A stretch of DNA of 50,795 bases, from positions 1-50,795 of the forward strand of contig DXMV01000012.1 of NCBI GenBank assembly GCA_019414055.1, in the 5' to 3' direction. Positions 15,430 to 23,636 of the stretch are shown here, one piece after another (position 1 is the stretch's first letter; every line of letters begins with the position of its first letter). The notes under the pieces are model-generated. The model did no database searches. It worked only from the letters and a program-made list of their open reading frames with translations, and was not told the DNA's origin. A program made the position numbers and the translations under genes. The DNA comes from Collinsella sp. Lineage in GTDB: Bacteria > Actinomycetota > Coriobacteriia > Coriobacteriales > Coriobacteriaceae.

Positions 15430-17880
15430 CTAGATAAGCCCAAAGTGTTCGAGTGCCGTGACGACGCCATCGTGATCGATAGAATCGGTGACATAGTCCG
15501 CCTTCTCCTTAAGGAAGTCTGGTGCGTTGCCCATGGCGATGCCAACATCGACCGTTTCCATAAGGGCGACGTCGTTGCTTGCATCGCCGATGCCGTACAC
15601 GGTGCCGTGGTTTGGCCCCAGGGCGCCAAGCACGGCCTGGATGCCGGTTCGCTTGGTGCACTCGCGGGGCGAGATTTCGGTTACCTCGAGTTCGAGCTCG
15701 TTAAAGCACAGCAGCGGCTCAAGTGCCTTATCTTGAGCGATGCGGTTGGCGAGCGATGTAGACATCAAGATCTTGTAGGCACTGTAATGTTGCAGCTGCG
15801 TGACTGCGTCGCCCAGGGTGCGCGCGTATCCGGGGGCATCGGGGGCATCGGCACTCATGCGCACGACGCCGTTGAGGCCCTCAAAACGGATGACCTCGCC
15901 CGATTGCTCAAAGTAGGGGGCAAGACGCTGCAGCATACTGGGCGTCATCGACAGATCGCGAATTGCGTGTCCGTTGATCTCGGCGTAACCGCCCGCAAGA
16001 CAGACGATGCCGGTCCAGGGCAGCTCGAGTAGTTTGGGGTGGATGCAGCTCAGGGTGCGTCCCGTGCAGATAAAGGCCATGTTGCCGTTGGCGACAAACT
16101 CGCGGATTGCCTGCGAAACCGCCTCGTTGGGATAGGGGGAGAGGTCCCGCTCGTCTTCGGGAAGGTCTTGGGCGAGCCTGGGGTCTTGCCACGCGAGCGT
16201 GCCGTCAATGTCGAAGAAGCAGATATCGCCGTGCTTGTGGGTTGGACTGGCGGCAGGGGAGGCCGAGGGGGTGGGCACAAATCCCGGCTCGAGGCCCATG
16301 ATCTGGTCAAAATGCTCTTTAACGCGGGGAACGGAGATGCCGATGATCACCTGGGCGGTCTTGCCCGTAATGATGAGGCCCTTGGCGCCCACCGCGACAA
16401 ACGACGCGTTATCCGCAACGATGGAAGGGTCTGCGACCTCGACGCGCAGGCGCGTGGCGCAGTTAGTTGCGCCCACAATATTGCCAACGCCACCTAAAAG
16501 CTGAATTACCCGCTCAGCGAGGACGTGATCTTGATCGGATCGACTATTGACCTCGTCATTGGGAGATTGCTTTTTGGCAAAGCCGCTATCCGTTAAACGA
16601 TCGATTGCCGCGCGATTGGCGACATGATCCTCGCGCCCCGGCGTCTTAAGGTCATAGATCAAGATGAGTGCTCGAAAACTAACAAAAAAGATGACGCTAA
16701 AGGCAAGGCCGATACCGAGCGCCAGAAGATAGGCACCGGCATGCGTGCGCATGAGCGGAATGAAGTTGAAGGCGGCCATTTCCATGAAGCCGCCCGAAAA
16801 GATGCCGACGATACCAAAGAAATTCATGGTCATGGCAAGGCAGGAGGACAGGACGGCGTAGAGCAAAAAGAGTCCGGGATAGGTGAACATAAAGAGAAAC
16901 TCGAGCGGCTCGGTGACGCCGCAGACCACCGAGGCGACGATGGCGGGCAAAAGGATGACCTTAAGGCCGGCGCGGCGTTCGGGTTTGGCGGTGAAATAGA
17001 ATGCTGCCGCGATGGCGGGAAGGCCAAAGAGCTTGCCCCAGCCGGTGGCGGTAAAACCTGCCCAGGGCGCAAGTTCATTTAAAGGGCGCGTGCTATGGGA
17101 GAGAATGGGGAGCAGGTTGGTCCACGTGGCGTAAATACCGTCGTGAATGACCAGATTGTCGTAATAGATGGGCATATAGAGCAGGTGGTGCAGCCCCATG
17201 GGCTCGAGTGCTCGCTCCAAAAACACAAAGATGCCCACGCCGAAGGGGCCGACGCCCGCAAGTGCGTGGCGCAGCGTTTCGGTCACAGCGTATGCGAAAG
17301 GCACGATGGCGGCCGAGATGGCGGCAAGGGCAAACACGGCAAAAAAGCTGATGAGGTAGACCAGCGAGGAACCCGAGAAGGTGCCGAGCCAATCGGGAAC
17401 CTTGGCATCGTAGAAGCGGTCATGGATGGCAACGACGGTTGCCGATACCGCCAGCGGGCCGATAATGCCGGTGTCGAGTGTCTTGATGCCGTCGATGACG
17501 GTGATACCGCTGGCGGGGGTCAAAGACGCCGGATACTTAAGTCCAAGGTTGTCGCCGCTCAGCTTAATGATCTCGCTCAAGAAGAAGCAATAGGCGAAAT
17601 AGGCCACGAGTGCCTCGAGGCAGCAGCGCGCCGGTTGCTTTTGGGCAAGGCCAATAGGCAGCGCTACGGCAAAAAGGAGCGGAAGGCGTTTAAAGACCGT
17701 CCACGAGCCGCGCTGGATGATAGCCCAGAATACGTACCAGGGGGTTCCGTATGTGGCGAGGTCGCCGACGATGTCCACAGTCGTTGCGAGAGCGGAGATG
17801 CCGACCATAAGGCCCGATATGGAAAACAGCATGGCGGGCGCGAACATGGCCCCGCCAAAACGTTGGATTTTCTGCAGCAT
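15430..17880 (-). CDS. PTS EIICB sugar permease fused to a HAD (Cof-type) sugar phosphatase
   Basis: An 816-aa protein. EIIC of the glucose/maltose superfamily occupies about residues 1-415, with many membrane spans and the VCGVTEPLEFLFMF substrate-site motif. EIIB (about 450-530) has the phosphorylated cysteine in ATNCATRLR near residue 474. After a short Ala/Pro/Ser linker comes a cytoplasmic HAD hydrolase (about 550-816) with FFDIDGTLAW (nucleophile Asp near 557), FICTGRT and GIGDASNDVALM. EIICB imports and phosphorylates a sugar; the fused phosphatase could remove that phosphate. EIIA is not encoded nearby. ATG 17880 has GGAAGG at 17887-17892; an upstream ATG at 17916 does not. Divergent from the GntR regulator, with shared operators. 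Confidence 0.9.
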   Translation of the reverse strand: MLQKIQRFGGAMFAPAMLFSISGLMVGISALATTVDIVGDLATYGTPWYVFWAIIQRGSWTVFKRLPLLFAVALPIGLAQKQPARCCLEALVAYFAYCFFLSEIIKLSGDNLGLKYPASLTPASGITVIDGIKTLDTGIIGPLAVSATVVAIHDRFYDAKVPDWLGTFSGSSLVYLISFFAVFALAAISAAIVPFAYAVTETLRHALAGVGPFGVGIFVFLERALEPMGLHHLLYMPIYYDNLVIHDGIYATWTNLLPILSHSTRPLNELAPWAGFTATGWGKLFGLPAIAAAFYFTAKPERRAGLKVILLPAIVASVVCGVTEPLEFLFMFTYPGLFLLYAVLSSCLAMTMNFFGIVGIFSGGFMEMAAFNFIPLMRTHAGAYLLALGIGLAFSVIFFVSFRALILIYDLKTPGREDHVANRAAIDRLTDSGFAKKQSPNDEVNSRSDQDHVLAERVIQLLGGVGNIVGATNCATRLRVEVADPSIVADNASFVAVGAKGLIITGKTAQVIIGISVPRVKEHFDQIMGLEPGFVPTPSASPAASPTHKHGDICFFDIDGTLAWQDPRLAQDLPEDERDLSPYPNEAVSQAIREFVANGNMAFICTGRTLSCIHPKLLELPWTGIVCLAGGYAEINGHAIRDLSMTPSMLQRLAPYFEQSGEVIRFEGLNGVVRMSADAPDAPGYARTLGDAVTQLQHYSAYKILMSTSLANRIAQDKALEPLLCFNELELEVTEISPRECTKRTGIQAVLGALGPNHGTVYGIGDASNDVALMETVDVGIAMGNAPDFLKEKADYVTDSIDHDGVVTALEHFGLI

Positions 17881-17918
17881 AATATGCCTTCCGGATGCAA
17901 CATGCTGTGCGAGCAAGA

Positions 17919-17930
17919 ACGTTTAAACAA
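17919..17930. promoter_or_regulatory. GTTTAAAC operator upstream of the PTS gene
   Basis: ACGTTTAAACAA, 39 bp upstream of the PTS start and about 10 bp downstream of a TACAAT -10 element on the minus strand. One of five related palindromes in the alpha-glucan block, consensus TTGTTTAAACAA. Site for the adjacent GntR protein is an inference from position. Confidence 0.6.
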
Positions 17931-18040
17931 TGAACTCATTGTAGAGGACTGGCTGCTTGCCGCATTGACGGTTTTGGTTCGGTCCGATTTGGGTTTCGGG
18001 GGAACCGTCGACGGTAAATAATCCGTGCTTTACCGATAAT

Positions 18041-18052
18041 CGGTTTAAACAA
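18041..18052. promoter_or_regulatory. GTTTAAAC operator upstream of the GntR gene
   Basis: CGGTTTAAACAA, 53 bp upstream of the regulator start, consistent with autoregulation. It shares the GTTTAAAC core exactly with the sites at 17921 and 28033. Confidence 0.6.
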
Positions 18053-18104
18053 CCCAAAGAAATGCTATCGTGCCTAGCCATACATATTCATTAGAGGTGA
18101 AGTC

Positions 18105-18824
18105 ATGCCAAAAGCGATATACGAAGGAATCTACCGAGAAATACGCTCGCGCATCATTAATGGGACCTATGCGTTTCAGGAGATGCTGCCAACCGAAGCC
18201 GAGCTGACCGCGGAGTTTGGCTGCACGCGCAATACCGTTCGTCGCGCCTTGAGCATGCTGGCCGACCAGATGTTTGTGCAGCCTATACACGGCAAGGGCG
18301 TGCGCGTTATTTGGCTCAAGGGCGAAACCGACATGCTGGGCGCACTCGAAGAGGTTGAGTCGTTTGGCGAGTTCGCAAAACGCAACAATGCCGTCGCATC
18401 GACCGAGGTCAAGTCTTTTGAACATTTGATTTGCACTGAGCAACTTTCTCGTCGCCTGGGCTTTAAGGTGGGCGAGGAGCTGATTCGTGTAGTGCGTGTC
18501 CGAAGCCTCAACGGCAGCGCGCGCCAAGTGGACCATGGCTATTTTTTGGCGTCGATCGCCAAGGGCCTGACCCCCGAGATCGCGGCGGATTCTATCTACG
18601 GCTATCTGGAGCACAAGTGCGGTGTCAAAGTGATGGCGAGCCGTCGTACGGTGAGTGTCGAGCTTGCCAACGATGAGGACTGCAGCTACTTGGACCTTGG
18701 CAAATACAACTGTGTCGCCGTCATGGAGAGCCAGTCGTACACCTCGGACGGCATCTTGTTCGAGGTCACGCACGCCCGCACGCATCCCGAGATCTTCCAC
18801 TACCGCGTCAACTCCAAGCGATAG
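18105..18824 (+). CDS. GntR-family regulator with UTRA ligand domain (TreR/MalR-like)
   Basis: The 239-aa protein has an N-terminal winged helix (about residues 4-70; LPTEAELTAEFGCTRNTVRRALSMLADQMFV is the GntR signature) and a C-terminal UTRA domain (about 90-235) that binds sugar-phosphate-like effectors in this subfamily. GAGGTGA precedes ATG 18105. It is divergent from the PTS-phosphatase gene and adjacent to the maltodextrin ABC operon; palindromes upstream of all these genes suggest that it is the local regulator. A sugar phosphate made by the PTS protein is a plausible ligand (inference). Confidence 0.9.
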   Translation: MPKAIYEGIYREIRSRIINGTYAFQEMLPTEAELTAEFGCTRNTVRRALSMLADQMFVQPIHGKGVRVIWLKGETDMLGALEEVESFGEFAKRNNAVASTEVKSFEHLICTEQLSRRLGFKVGEELIRVVRVRSLNGSARQVDHGYFLASIAKGLTPEIAADSIYGYLEHKCGVKVMASRRTVSVELANDEDCSYLDLGKYNCVAVMESQSYTSDGILFEVTHARTHPEIFHYRVNSKR

Positions 18825-18866
18825 CCGGCTAGCTCGCAGCCTGACGAGGCTCATGCTCTCAAAGCG

Positions 18867-18915
18867 AAAACGCCCGGTCAAACCGATGATGCATCGGCTT
18901 GACCGGGCGTTTTTT
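18867..18915 (+). terminator. Terminator after GntR gene
   Basis: AAAACGCCCGGTCAA pairs with TTGACCGGGCGTTTT around an 18-nt region that itself forms CCGATG/CATCGG, followed by T residues. It insulates the regulator from the ABC operon. Confidence 0.9.
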
Positions 18916-18936
18916 CTGCATCCGATAACAAATAAT

Positions 18937-18948
18937 TGTTTATACAAA
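18937..18948. promoter_or_regulatory. Operator-like palindrome 1 upstream of the ABC importer operon
   Basis: TTGTTTATACAA, a near-palindromic variant of the TTGTTTAAACAA motif, about 180 bp upstream of the binding-protein gene. The 300-bp gap (18825-19130) holds the regulator terminator, this site, a second site at 19011 and a 7-bp hairpin (GGCGGCA/TGCCGCC at 19089-19107) just before the ribosome binding site. Confidence 0.5.
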
Positions 18949-19010
18949 ACTTGTCAAGTATCAAGTTGAAATTACCGTTCACCGAAGGTTTTCTACCGCT
19001 CTAGTAATAC

Positions 19011-19022
19011 TTGTTCAAACAA
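19011..19022. promoter_or_regulatory. Operator-like palindrome 2 upstream of the ABC importer operon
   Basis: TTGTTCAAACAA, one base from the consensus, about 110 bp upstream of the binding-protein start and close to a TATTGT -10-like element at about 19037. Fits repression of the importer operon by the GntR protein (inference). Confidence 0.5.
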
Positions 19023-19130
19023 CTAGCCAAATAGCGTATTGTACAAATCAGCAAAAGGGGCCAAGTCCCCAAGCCAATCTCCGAAGGCGGCGGCAAAGGG
19101 TGCCGCCACGGTGTGAAAGGGTGGATTGTA

Positions 19131-20447
19131 ATGAAGAACGAAATGAGCAGAAGGCAGTTCCTGGGCTTTGCTGGTTCCGCGGCTGCGGTTCTTGGTCTGG
19201 GCCTCGTGGGCTGCGGTGGCTCCGCTGGCTCCGGCTCTGCTGCCTCTGGTGACGCCGCCGAGGTCTACTTCCTCCAGTTCAAGCCCGAGGTCGACAAGGA
19301 GTGGAAGGAGATCGCCAAGGCGTACAAGGAGGAGAAGGGCGTCGAGGTCAAGATCGTGACCGCCGCCTCCAACACCTACGAGGAGAAGCTCAAGTCCGAG
19401 ATGTCCAAGAGCTCCGCTCCGACGCTGTTCCAGGTCAACGGCCCCACCGGCCTTAAGAACTGGAAGGATTACTGCGCCGACCTGTCCGACACCAAGCTCC
19501 GCGGTGAGCTCATCGATGACTCCCTGGCGCTGCAGTCCGACGGTAAGGATCTGGGTATCGACTGGGTTCAGGAGAGCTACGGCATCATCTACAACAAGGA
19601 GCTCCTCGAGAAGGCCGGCTACAAGGCCGAGGACATCAACTCCTTCGACAAGCTGAAGGCTTGCGCCGATGACATCCAGGCCCGCAAGGACGAGCTCGGC
19701 GTTGACGGTGCCTTCACTTCCGCCGGCATGGATGACTCCTCCAGCTGGCGCTACACCACCCACCTCGCCAACCTCCCGCTCTACTACGAGTTCGAGAAGG
19801 AGCACAACCAGGAGGCCGACGAGATCAAGGGCGAGTATCTCGACAACTTTAAGCAGATCTTCGACCTGTACATCACCGATTCCACCTGCGATCCTTCGCA
19901 GCTCGCCTCCAAGACCGGTGACGACGCCACCAACGAGTTCGCAACCGGCAAGGCCGTCTTCTACCAGAACGGCTCTTGGGCCTACTCCGACCTCACCAAG
20001 GCCGGTATGACCGACGATCAGCTCGGCATGCTGCCGATCTACATCGGCGTCGACGGCGAGGAGAACCAGGGCCTGTGCTCCGGCGGCGAGAACTACTGGT
20101 GCGTGAGCTCCCAGGCTTCCGAGGATGCCCAGAAGGCCACCGAGGACTTCATGTACTGGTGCGTCACCGCTGACACCCCGACCAGCATCATCGCCGACAA
20201 GATGGGTCTGACCGCTCCGTTCAAGAGCGCCAAGGACACCAACAACGTCTTCTCTCAGCAGGCCGTTGCTATGGCCAAAGACGGCAAGAAGACCGTTGCT
20301 TGGGACTTCGTCTACATCCCCTCTGAGGAGTGGAAGAAGAACCTCAAGCAGGCTCTGACTGCCTATGCTGCAGATAACAGCAAGTGGGACGACGTCAAGA
20401 ACGCCTTCGTCGACGGCTGGAAGACCGAGAAGGCTGCTTCCGAGTAA
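19131..20447 (+). CDS. Extracellular sugar (maltodextrin-type) binding lipoprotein, Tat signal
   Basis: ABC importer solute-binding protein of the family 1 (MalE-like) class, 438 aa. The N-terminus carries a twin-arginine motif (SRRQFLG), a hydrophobic stretch, and a lipobox ending LGLVGC, so the protein is probably exported folded and lipid-anchored at Cys. The mature part has VYFLQFKPEVDKEWKEIAKAYKEEKGVEV and the AYSDLTKAG/LPIYIGVDGEENQGLC region typical of family 1. ATG 19131 has AAAGGGTGG at 19116-19124. Codon use is strongly biased, which suggests high expression. It is separated from the permeases by a stable hairpin. Confidence 0.9.
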   Translation: MKNEMSRRQFLGFAGSAAAVLGLGLVGCGGSAGSGSAASGDAAEVYFLQFKPEVDKEWKEIAKAYKEEKGVEVKIVTAASNTYEEKLKSEMSKSSAPTLFQVNGPTGLKNWKDYCADLSDTKLRGELIDDSLALQSDGKDLGIDWVQESYGIIYNKELLEKAGYKAEDINSFDKLKACADDIQARKDELGVDGAFTSAGMDDSSSWRYTTHLANLPLYYEFEKEHNQEADEIKGEYLDNFKQIFDLYITDSTCDPSQLASKTGDDATNEFATGKAVFYQNGSWAYSDLTKAGMTDDQLGMLPIYIGVDGEENQGLCSGGENYWCVSSQASEDAQKATEDFMYWCVTADTPTSIIADKMGLTAPFKSAKDTNNVFSQQAVAMAKDGKKTVAWDFVYIPSEEWKKNLKQALTAYAADNSKWDDVKNAFVDGWKTEKAASE

Positions 20448-20478
20448 GTAGTTGCTGCCCAAGCTATCTGATTAGCGA

Positions 20479-20514
20479 CAGGGGGCGGGCAGACGTGGGT
20501 TTGCCCGCCCCCTG
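20479..20514 (+). other. Stable intergenic hairpin between binding protein and permease genes
   Basis: CAGGGGGCGGGCA pairs perfectly with TGCCCGCCCCCTG (13 bp, 10-nt loop) and no T tract follows. Such hairpins protect the 3' end of the upstream message; the E. coli malE-malF junction uses one for higher binding-protein output. The same role is inferred here. Confidence 0.75.
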
Positions 20515-20534
20515 CATATTGAAAGGACCCTTCT

Positions 20535-21389
20535 ATGGGCAAAGCACTCAAGCGCTGGTGGCCGCTCTTTATGCTGCCCACGTGCCTGGCGTTTACGATC
20601 GGGTTCGTGATCCCCTTTATCCAGGGCTTCTACCTCTCGTTCTGCCAGTTTATTACCATCAACAACGCGCACTTTGTCGGTATCGAGAATTATGTGCGCG
20701 CATTGACGGACCCGCAGTTTTCCACGTCGTTCTTCTTTACCGTGGCGTTTGCCTTCCTGTCGACGGTGCTCATCAACGTGATCGCGCTGGCCATCGCGCA
20801 GGCGCTCACCCGCAAGGCGCTCAAGGGCACCAACATCTTCCGCACGATCTTCTTTATGCCTAACCTGATCGGCGGCATCGTGCTGGGCTACATTTGGCAG
20901 ATTCTGATCAACTGTCTGCTCTCCAACGTGGGCGCCCAGCTCATCGCCCTTAACTCTGCTGCTGGCTTCTGGGGTCTTATCATCCTGACCCTGTGGCAGC
21001 AGGTCGGCTACATGATGATCATCTACATCGCTGGTCTGCAGTCCATTCCGTCCGACTACATCGAGGCCGCCAAGGTTGACGGTGCCACGGCATGGCAGAC
21101 GTTTTGGAAGGTTAAGATCCCTAACCTGATGCCGACGATCACCATCTGCCTGTTCCTGTCCATCACCAACGGATTTAAGCTGTTCGACCAGAACCTCGCT
21201 CTTACCGGTGGCGCCCCCGCGCACTCCACCGAGATGCTCGCCCTGAACATCTACAACACGTTCTATTCGCGCGCCGGCATCGCATGGCAGGGCATTGGCC
21301 AGGCCAAGGCAGTCATCTTCTGCATCCTGGTTGTCGCTATTTCCATGATCCAGCTTAAGGCCACGAGGTCCAAGGAGGTGCAGCAGTAA
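20535..21389 (+). CDS. Sugar ABC transporter permease, MalF-like
   Basis: A 284-aa inner-membrane permease with about six hydrophobic segments. The EAA loop that contacts the ATPase is visible as YIEAAKVDGATAWQTFWKVKIPNL near residues 176-200. It pairs with the next gene product to form the channel for oligosaccharides delivered by the lipoprotein. AAAGGA precedes ATG 20535. The stop overlaps the next start by 1 nt (TAATG). Confidence 0.92.
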   Translation: MGKALKRWWPLFMLPTCLAFTIGFVIPFIQGFYLSFCQFITINNAHFVGIENYVRALTDPQFSTSFFFTVAFAFLSTVLINVIALAIAQALTRKALKGTNIFRTIFFMPNLIGGIVLGYIWQILINCLLSNVGAQLIALNSAAGFWGLIILTLWQQVGYMMIIYIAGLQSIPSDYIEAAKVDGATAWQTFWKVKIPNLMPTITICLFLSITNGFKLFDQNLALTGGAPAHSTEMLALNIYNTFYSRAGIAWQGIGQAKAVIFCILVVAISMIQLKATRSKEVQQ

Positions 21390-22228
21390 TGAAACGCGAT
21401 AAGGCTATCAACCGCGCGCTCTCGATTTTCTTTACGATTCTGTCGCTCGCGTGGATCTACCCCGTGTTCATGATTGCGCTCAATTCCTTTAAGAAGGGGA
21501 CCGCAATCAGCACCACCACGGCGTTCGATCTGCTCACGCCCGAGACGTTCAACGGCTTTGCAAACTATGTGCACGCCTTAAACGAGCAGGGCTTTGCCTC
21601 GGCGTTTATGTATTCGCTCATCATCACGGTCACGTCGGTCGTGCTGATCTTGGTGTGCTGCTCCATGTGCGCATGGTACGTGGTGCGCGTCAATAACAAG
21701 ATCTCGAACTTCTTCTATTACCTGTTCGTGTTCTCGATGGTCGTGCCGTTCCAGATGCTGATGTTCACGCTGTCCAATTTGGCGGACCGCATCGGCTTTA
21801 ACACGCCGTTCAACATCTGCTTTATCTATCTGGGCTTTGGCGCGGGCCTGGCGGTCTTTATGTTCGCCGGCTTTGTAAAGAACATCCCGCTCGAGATTGA
21901 GGAGGCGGCCATGATCGACGGCTGCAACCCGGTCCAGGTGTTCTTTAAGATTGTCCTTCCCATCATGAAGCCCACCTATCTTTCGGTTGGCATCCTCGAG
22001 ACCATGTGGGTCTGGAACGACTATCTGCTGCCCTACCTCACCCTCGACTCCACCAAGTACAAGACCATTCCTATCTTGATCCAGTACTTCCGTGGCGGCT
22101 ATGGCCACGTCGAGCTCGGCCCCATGATGGCCTGCATCATGATGGTCGTTGTCCCCATCGTCATCATGTACATCTTCTGCCAGAAGTACATCATCGACGG
22201 CGTGGTGGCAGGTGCCGTCAAGGGCTGA
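21389..22228 (+). CDS. Sugar ABC transporter permease, MalG-like
   Basis: A 279-aa partner permease with six predicted membrane segments and the EAA loop EIEEAAMIDGCNPVQVFFKIVLPIMKPT near residues 170-197. Its ATG overlaps the previous stop, ensuring equal synthesis of the two permeases. Best assigned to the CUT1 family for oligosaccharides from the binding-protein class and the gene order. Confidence 0.92.
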   Translation: MKRDKAINRALSIFFTILSLAWIYPVFMIALNSFKKGTAISTTTAFDLLTPETFNGFANYVHALNEQGFASAFMYSLIITVTSVVLILVCCSMCAWYVVRVNNKISNFFYYLFVFSMVVPFQMLMFTLSNLADRIGFNTPFNICFIYLGFGAGLAVFMFAGFVKNIPLEIEEAAMIDGCNPVQVFFKIVLPIMKPTYLSVGILETMWVWNDYLLPYLTLDSTKYKTIPILIQYFRGGYGHVELGPMMACIMMVVVPIVIMYIFCQKYIIDGVVAGAVKG

Positions 22229-22253
22229 TGCCGTAACTGTTTTGCAAGTTTCT

Positions 22254-22278
22254 GCGGCGCCCTTCGGCGTGGCGCCGC
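22254..22278 (+). other. Hairpin between permease and ATPase genes
   Basis: GCGGCGCC/GGCGCCGC, 8 bp with a 9-nt loop, ends 18 bp upstream of the ATPase start. May tune mRNA decay or translation inside the operon; it has no T tract. Confidence 0.5.
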
Positions 22279-22296
22279 ATATCGAAAGGTAAAGAC

Positions 22297-23496
22297 ATGG
22301 CCGAGATCGTTCTCAAACATGTTCAGAAGGTGTATCCCAACAACGAGTCCAAAAAGAAGGGCTTCTTTGGCAAAAAGAAGAAGACCGAGGAGAAGAAGCA
22401 CAACCTCAAGGTTACCGAGGACGGCGTGCTCGCTGTAGAGGACTTTAACCTCACCGTTCACGACCAGGAGTTCATCGTCCTCGTTGGCCCCTCTGGCTGC
22501 GGTAAGTCCACGACGATGCGCATGGTTGCCGGCCTGGAGGACATTACCTCGGGCGATGTGCTCATCGACGGCAAGCGCGTCAACGACGTCGCTCCCAAGG
22601 ACCGCGATATCGCCATGGTGTTCCAGAGCTATGCTCTGTACCCCAACATGACGGTGTACGAGAACATGGCGTTTACGCTTGAGCTCAAGAAGGTCCCCAA
22701 GGACGAGATCGACCGCAAGGTTCGCTCCGCCGCCGAGATCTTGGGTATCACCGAGTACCTCGACCGTAAGCCCAAGGCGCTTTCGGGCGGCCAGCGTCAG
22801 CGCGTCGCCATCGGCCGTGCCATCGTGCGTGATCCTAAGGTCTTCCTGATGGACGAGCCGCTGTCCAACCTGGACGCCAAGCTGCGTAACCAGATGCGTG
22901 CCGAGCTCATCAAGCTGCGCCACGAGATCAAGGGCACGTTCATCTACGTCACCCACGACCAGACCGAGGCCATGACCCTCGGTGACCGTATCGTGGTCAT
23001 GAAGGACGGTGTTGTCCAGCAGATCGCCACGCCGCAGGAGGTCTTCAACCATCCCGCGAACATCTTCGTCGCCGGCTTTATCGGCGTGCCGCAGATGAAC
23101 TTCTTCGATGCCCAGCTGGTGCGCTCGGGCAACGGCTTCACCGTCAAGACCGAGGATATGAACGTGGCACTCGCCCCCGAGACCTGCGCTCAGCTTGCTC
23201 TCAACTGGGACGGTGGCGACGTGAAGGAGATCACGGCAGGCGTGCGCCCCGAGCAGATCCTGCTTGCCGACAAGGACGAGGAGGGTGCGCTCCAGGGTAC
23301 CGTCGAGGTGACCGAGCTCATGGGCTCGACCGAGCATGTCCACGTGACTGCTCCCGATGGCCAGTTCGTCCTGATCATTCCCGTTGTCGACCTTGAGGCC
23401 AAGGGTGCGCTCAAGGCGGGCGACCCCATCTGGTTCAAGTTCGAAAAGAACGCGACCCACCTCTTCGATAAGGTGTCTGGCAAGAACCTCATTTAA
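22297..23496 (+). CDS. Sugar ABC transporter ATPase (MsmX/UgpC/MalK-like)
   Basis: A 399-aa ATP-binding subunit. It has Walker A GPSGCGKST near residue 67, Q-loop VFQSYALYPNMTV, signature LSGGQRQRVAIGRAI, Walker B VFLMDEPLSNLD and switch TH(DQTEAM). The C-terminal TOBE/regulatory domain (about 260-399) contains GVRPEQILL. The N-terminus has an unusual lysine-rich insertion of about 25 residues (around KKKGFFGKKKKTEEKK, about 19-34) between the first beta strand and the Walker A region, which standard family members do not have. It energises the importer; such ATPases can serve several CUT1 permeases. Confidence 0.93.
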   Translation: MAEIVLKHVQKVYPNNESKKKGFFGKKKKTEEKKHNLKVTEDGVLAVEDFNLTVHDQEFIVLVGPSGCGKSTTMRMVAGLEDITSGDVLIDGKRVNDVAPKDRDIAMVFQSYALYPNMTVYENMAFTLELKKVPKDEIDRKVRSAAEILGITEYLDRKPKALSGGQRQRVAIGRAIVRDPKVFLMDEPLSNLDAKLRNQMRAELIKLRHEIKGTFIYVTHDQTEAMTLGDRIVVMKDGVVQQIATPQEVFNHPANIFVAGFIGVPQMNFFDAQLVRSGNGFTVKTEDMNVALAPETCAQLALNWDGGDVKEITAGVRPEQILLADKDEEGALQGTVEVTELMGSTEHVHVTAPDGQFVLIIPVVDLEAKGALKAGDPIWFKFEKNATHLFDKVSGKNLI

Positions 23497-23564
23497 GCCC
23501 GGTCTAACCAGGCCCTCCTTTTGGGCGACTGCGGTTTTGCCATCCTTTTGCCGCGGTCACATAT

Positions 23565-23609
23565 AAGGCTCCCCTCCCGTCCACTGGGCGAGAGGGGAGC
23601 CTTTCTTTG
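23565..23609 (+). terminator. Terminator of the ABC importer operon
   Basis: A 12-bp stem AAGGCTCCCCTC/GAGGGGAGCCTT followed by TCTTTGT. Ends the forward operon 69 bp after the ATPase stop and just before the alternating repeat array. Confidence 0.85.
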
Positions 23610-23636
23610 TGCAGGGGCCGTCCATCTGTCGGTTTG

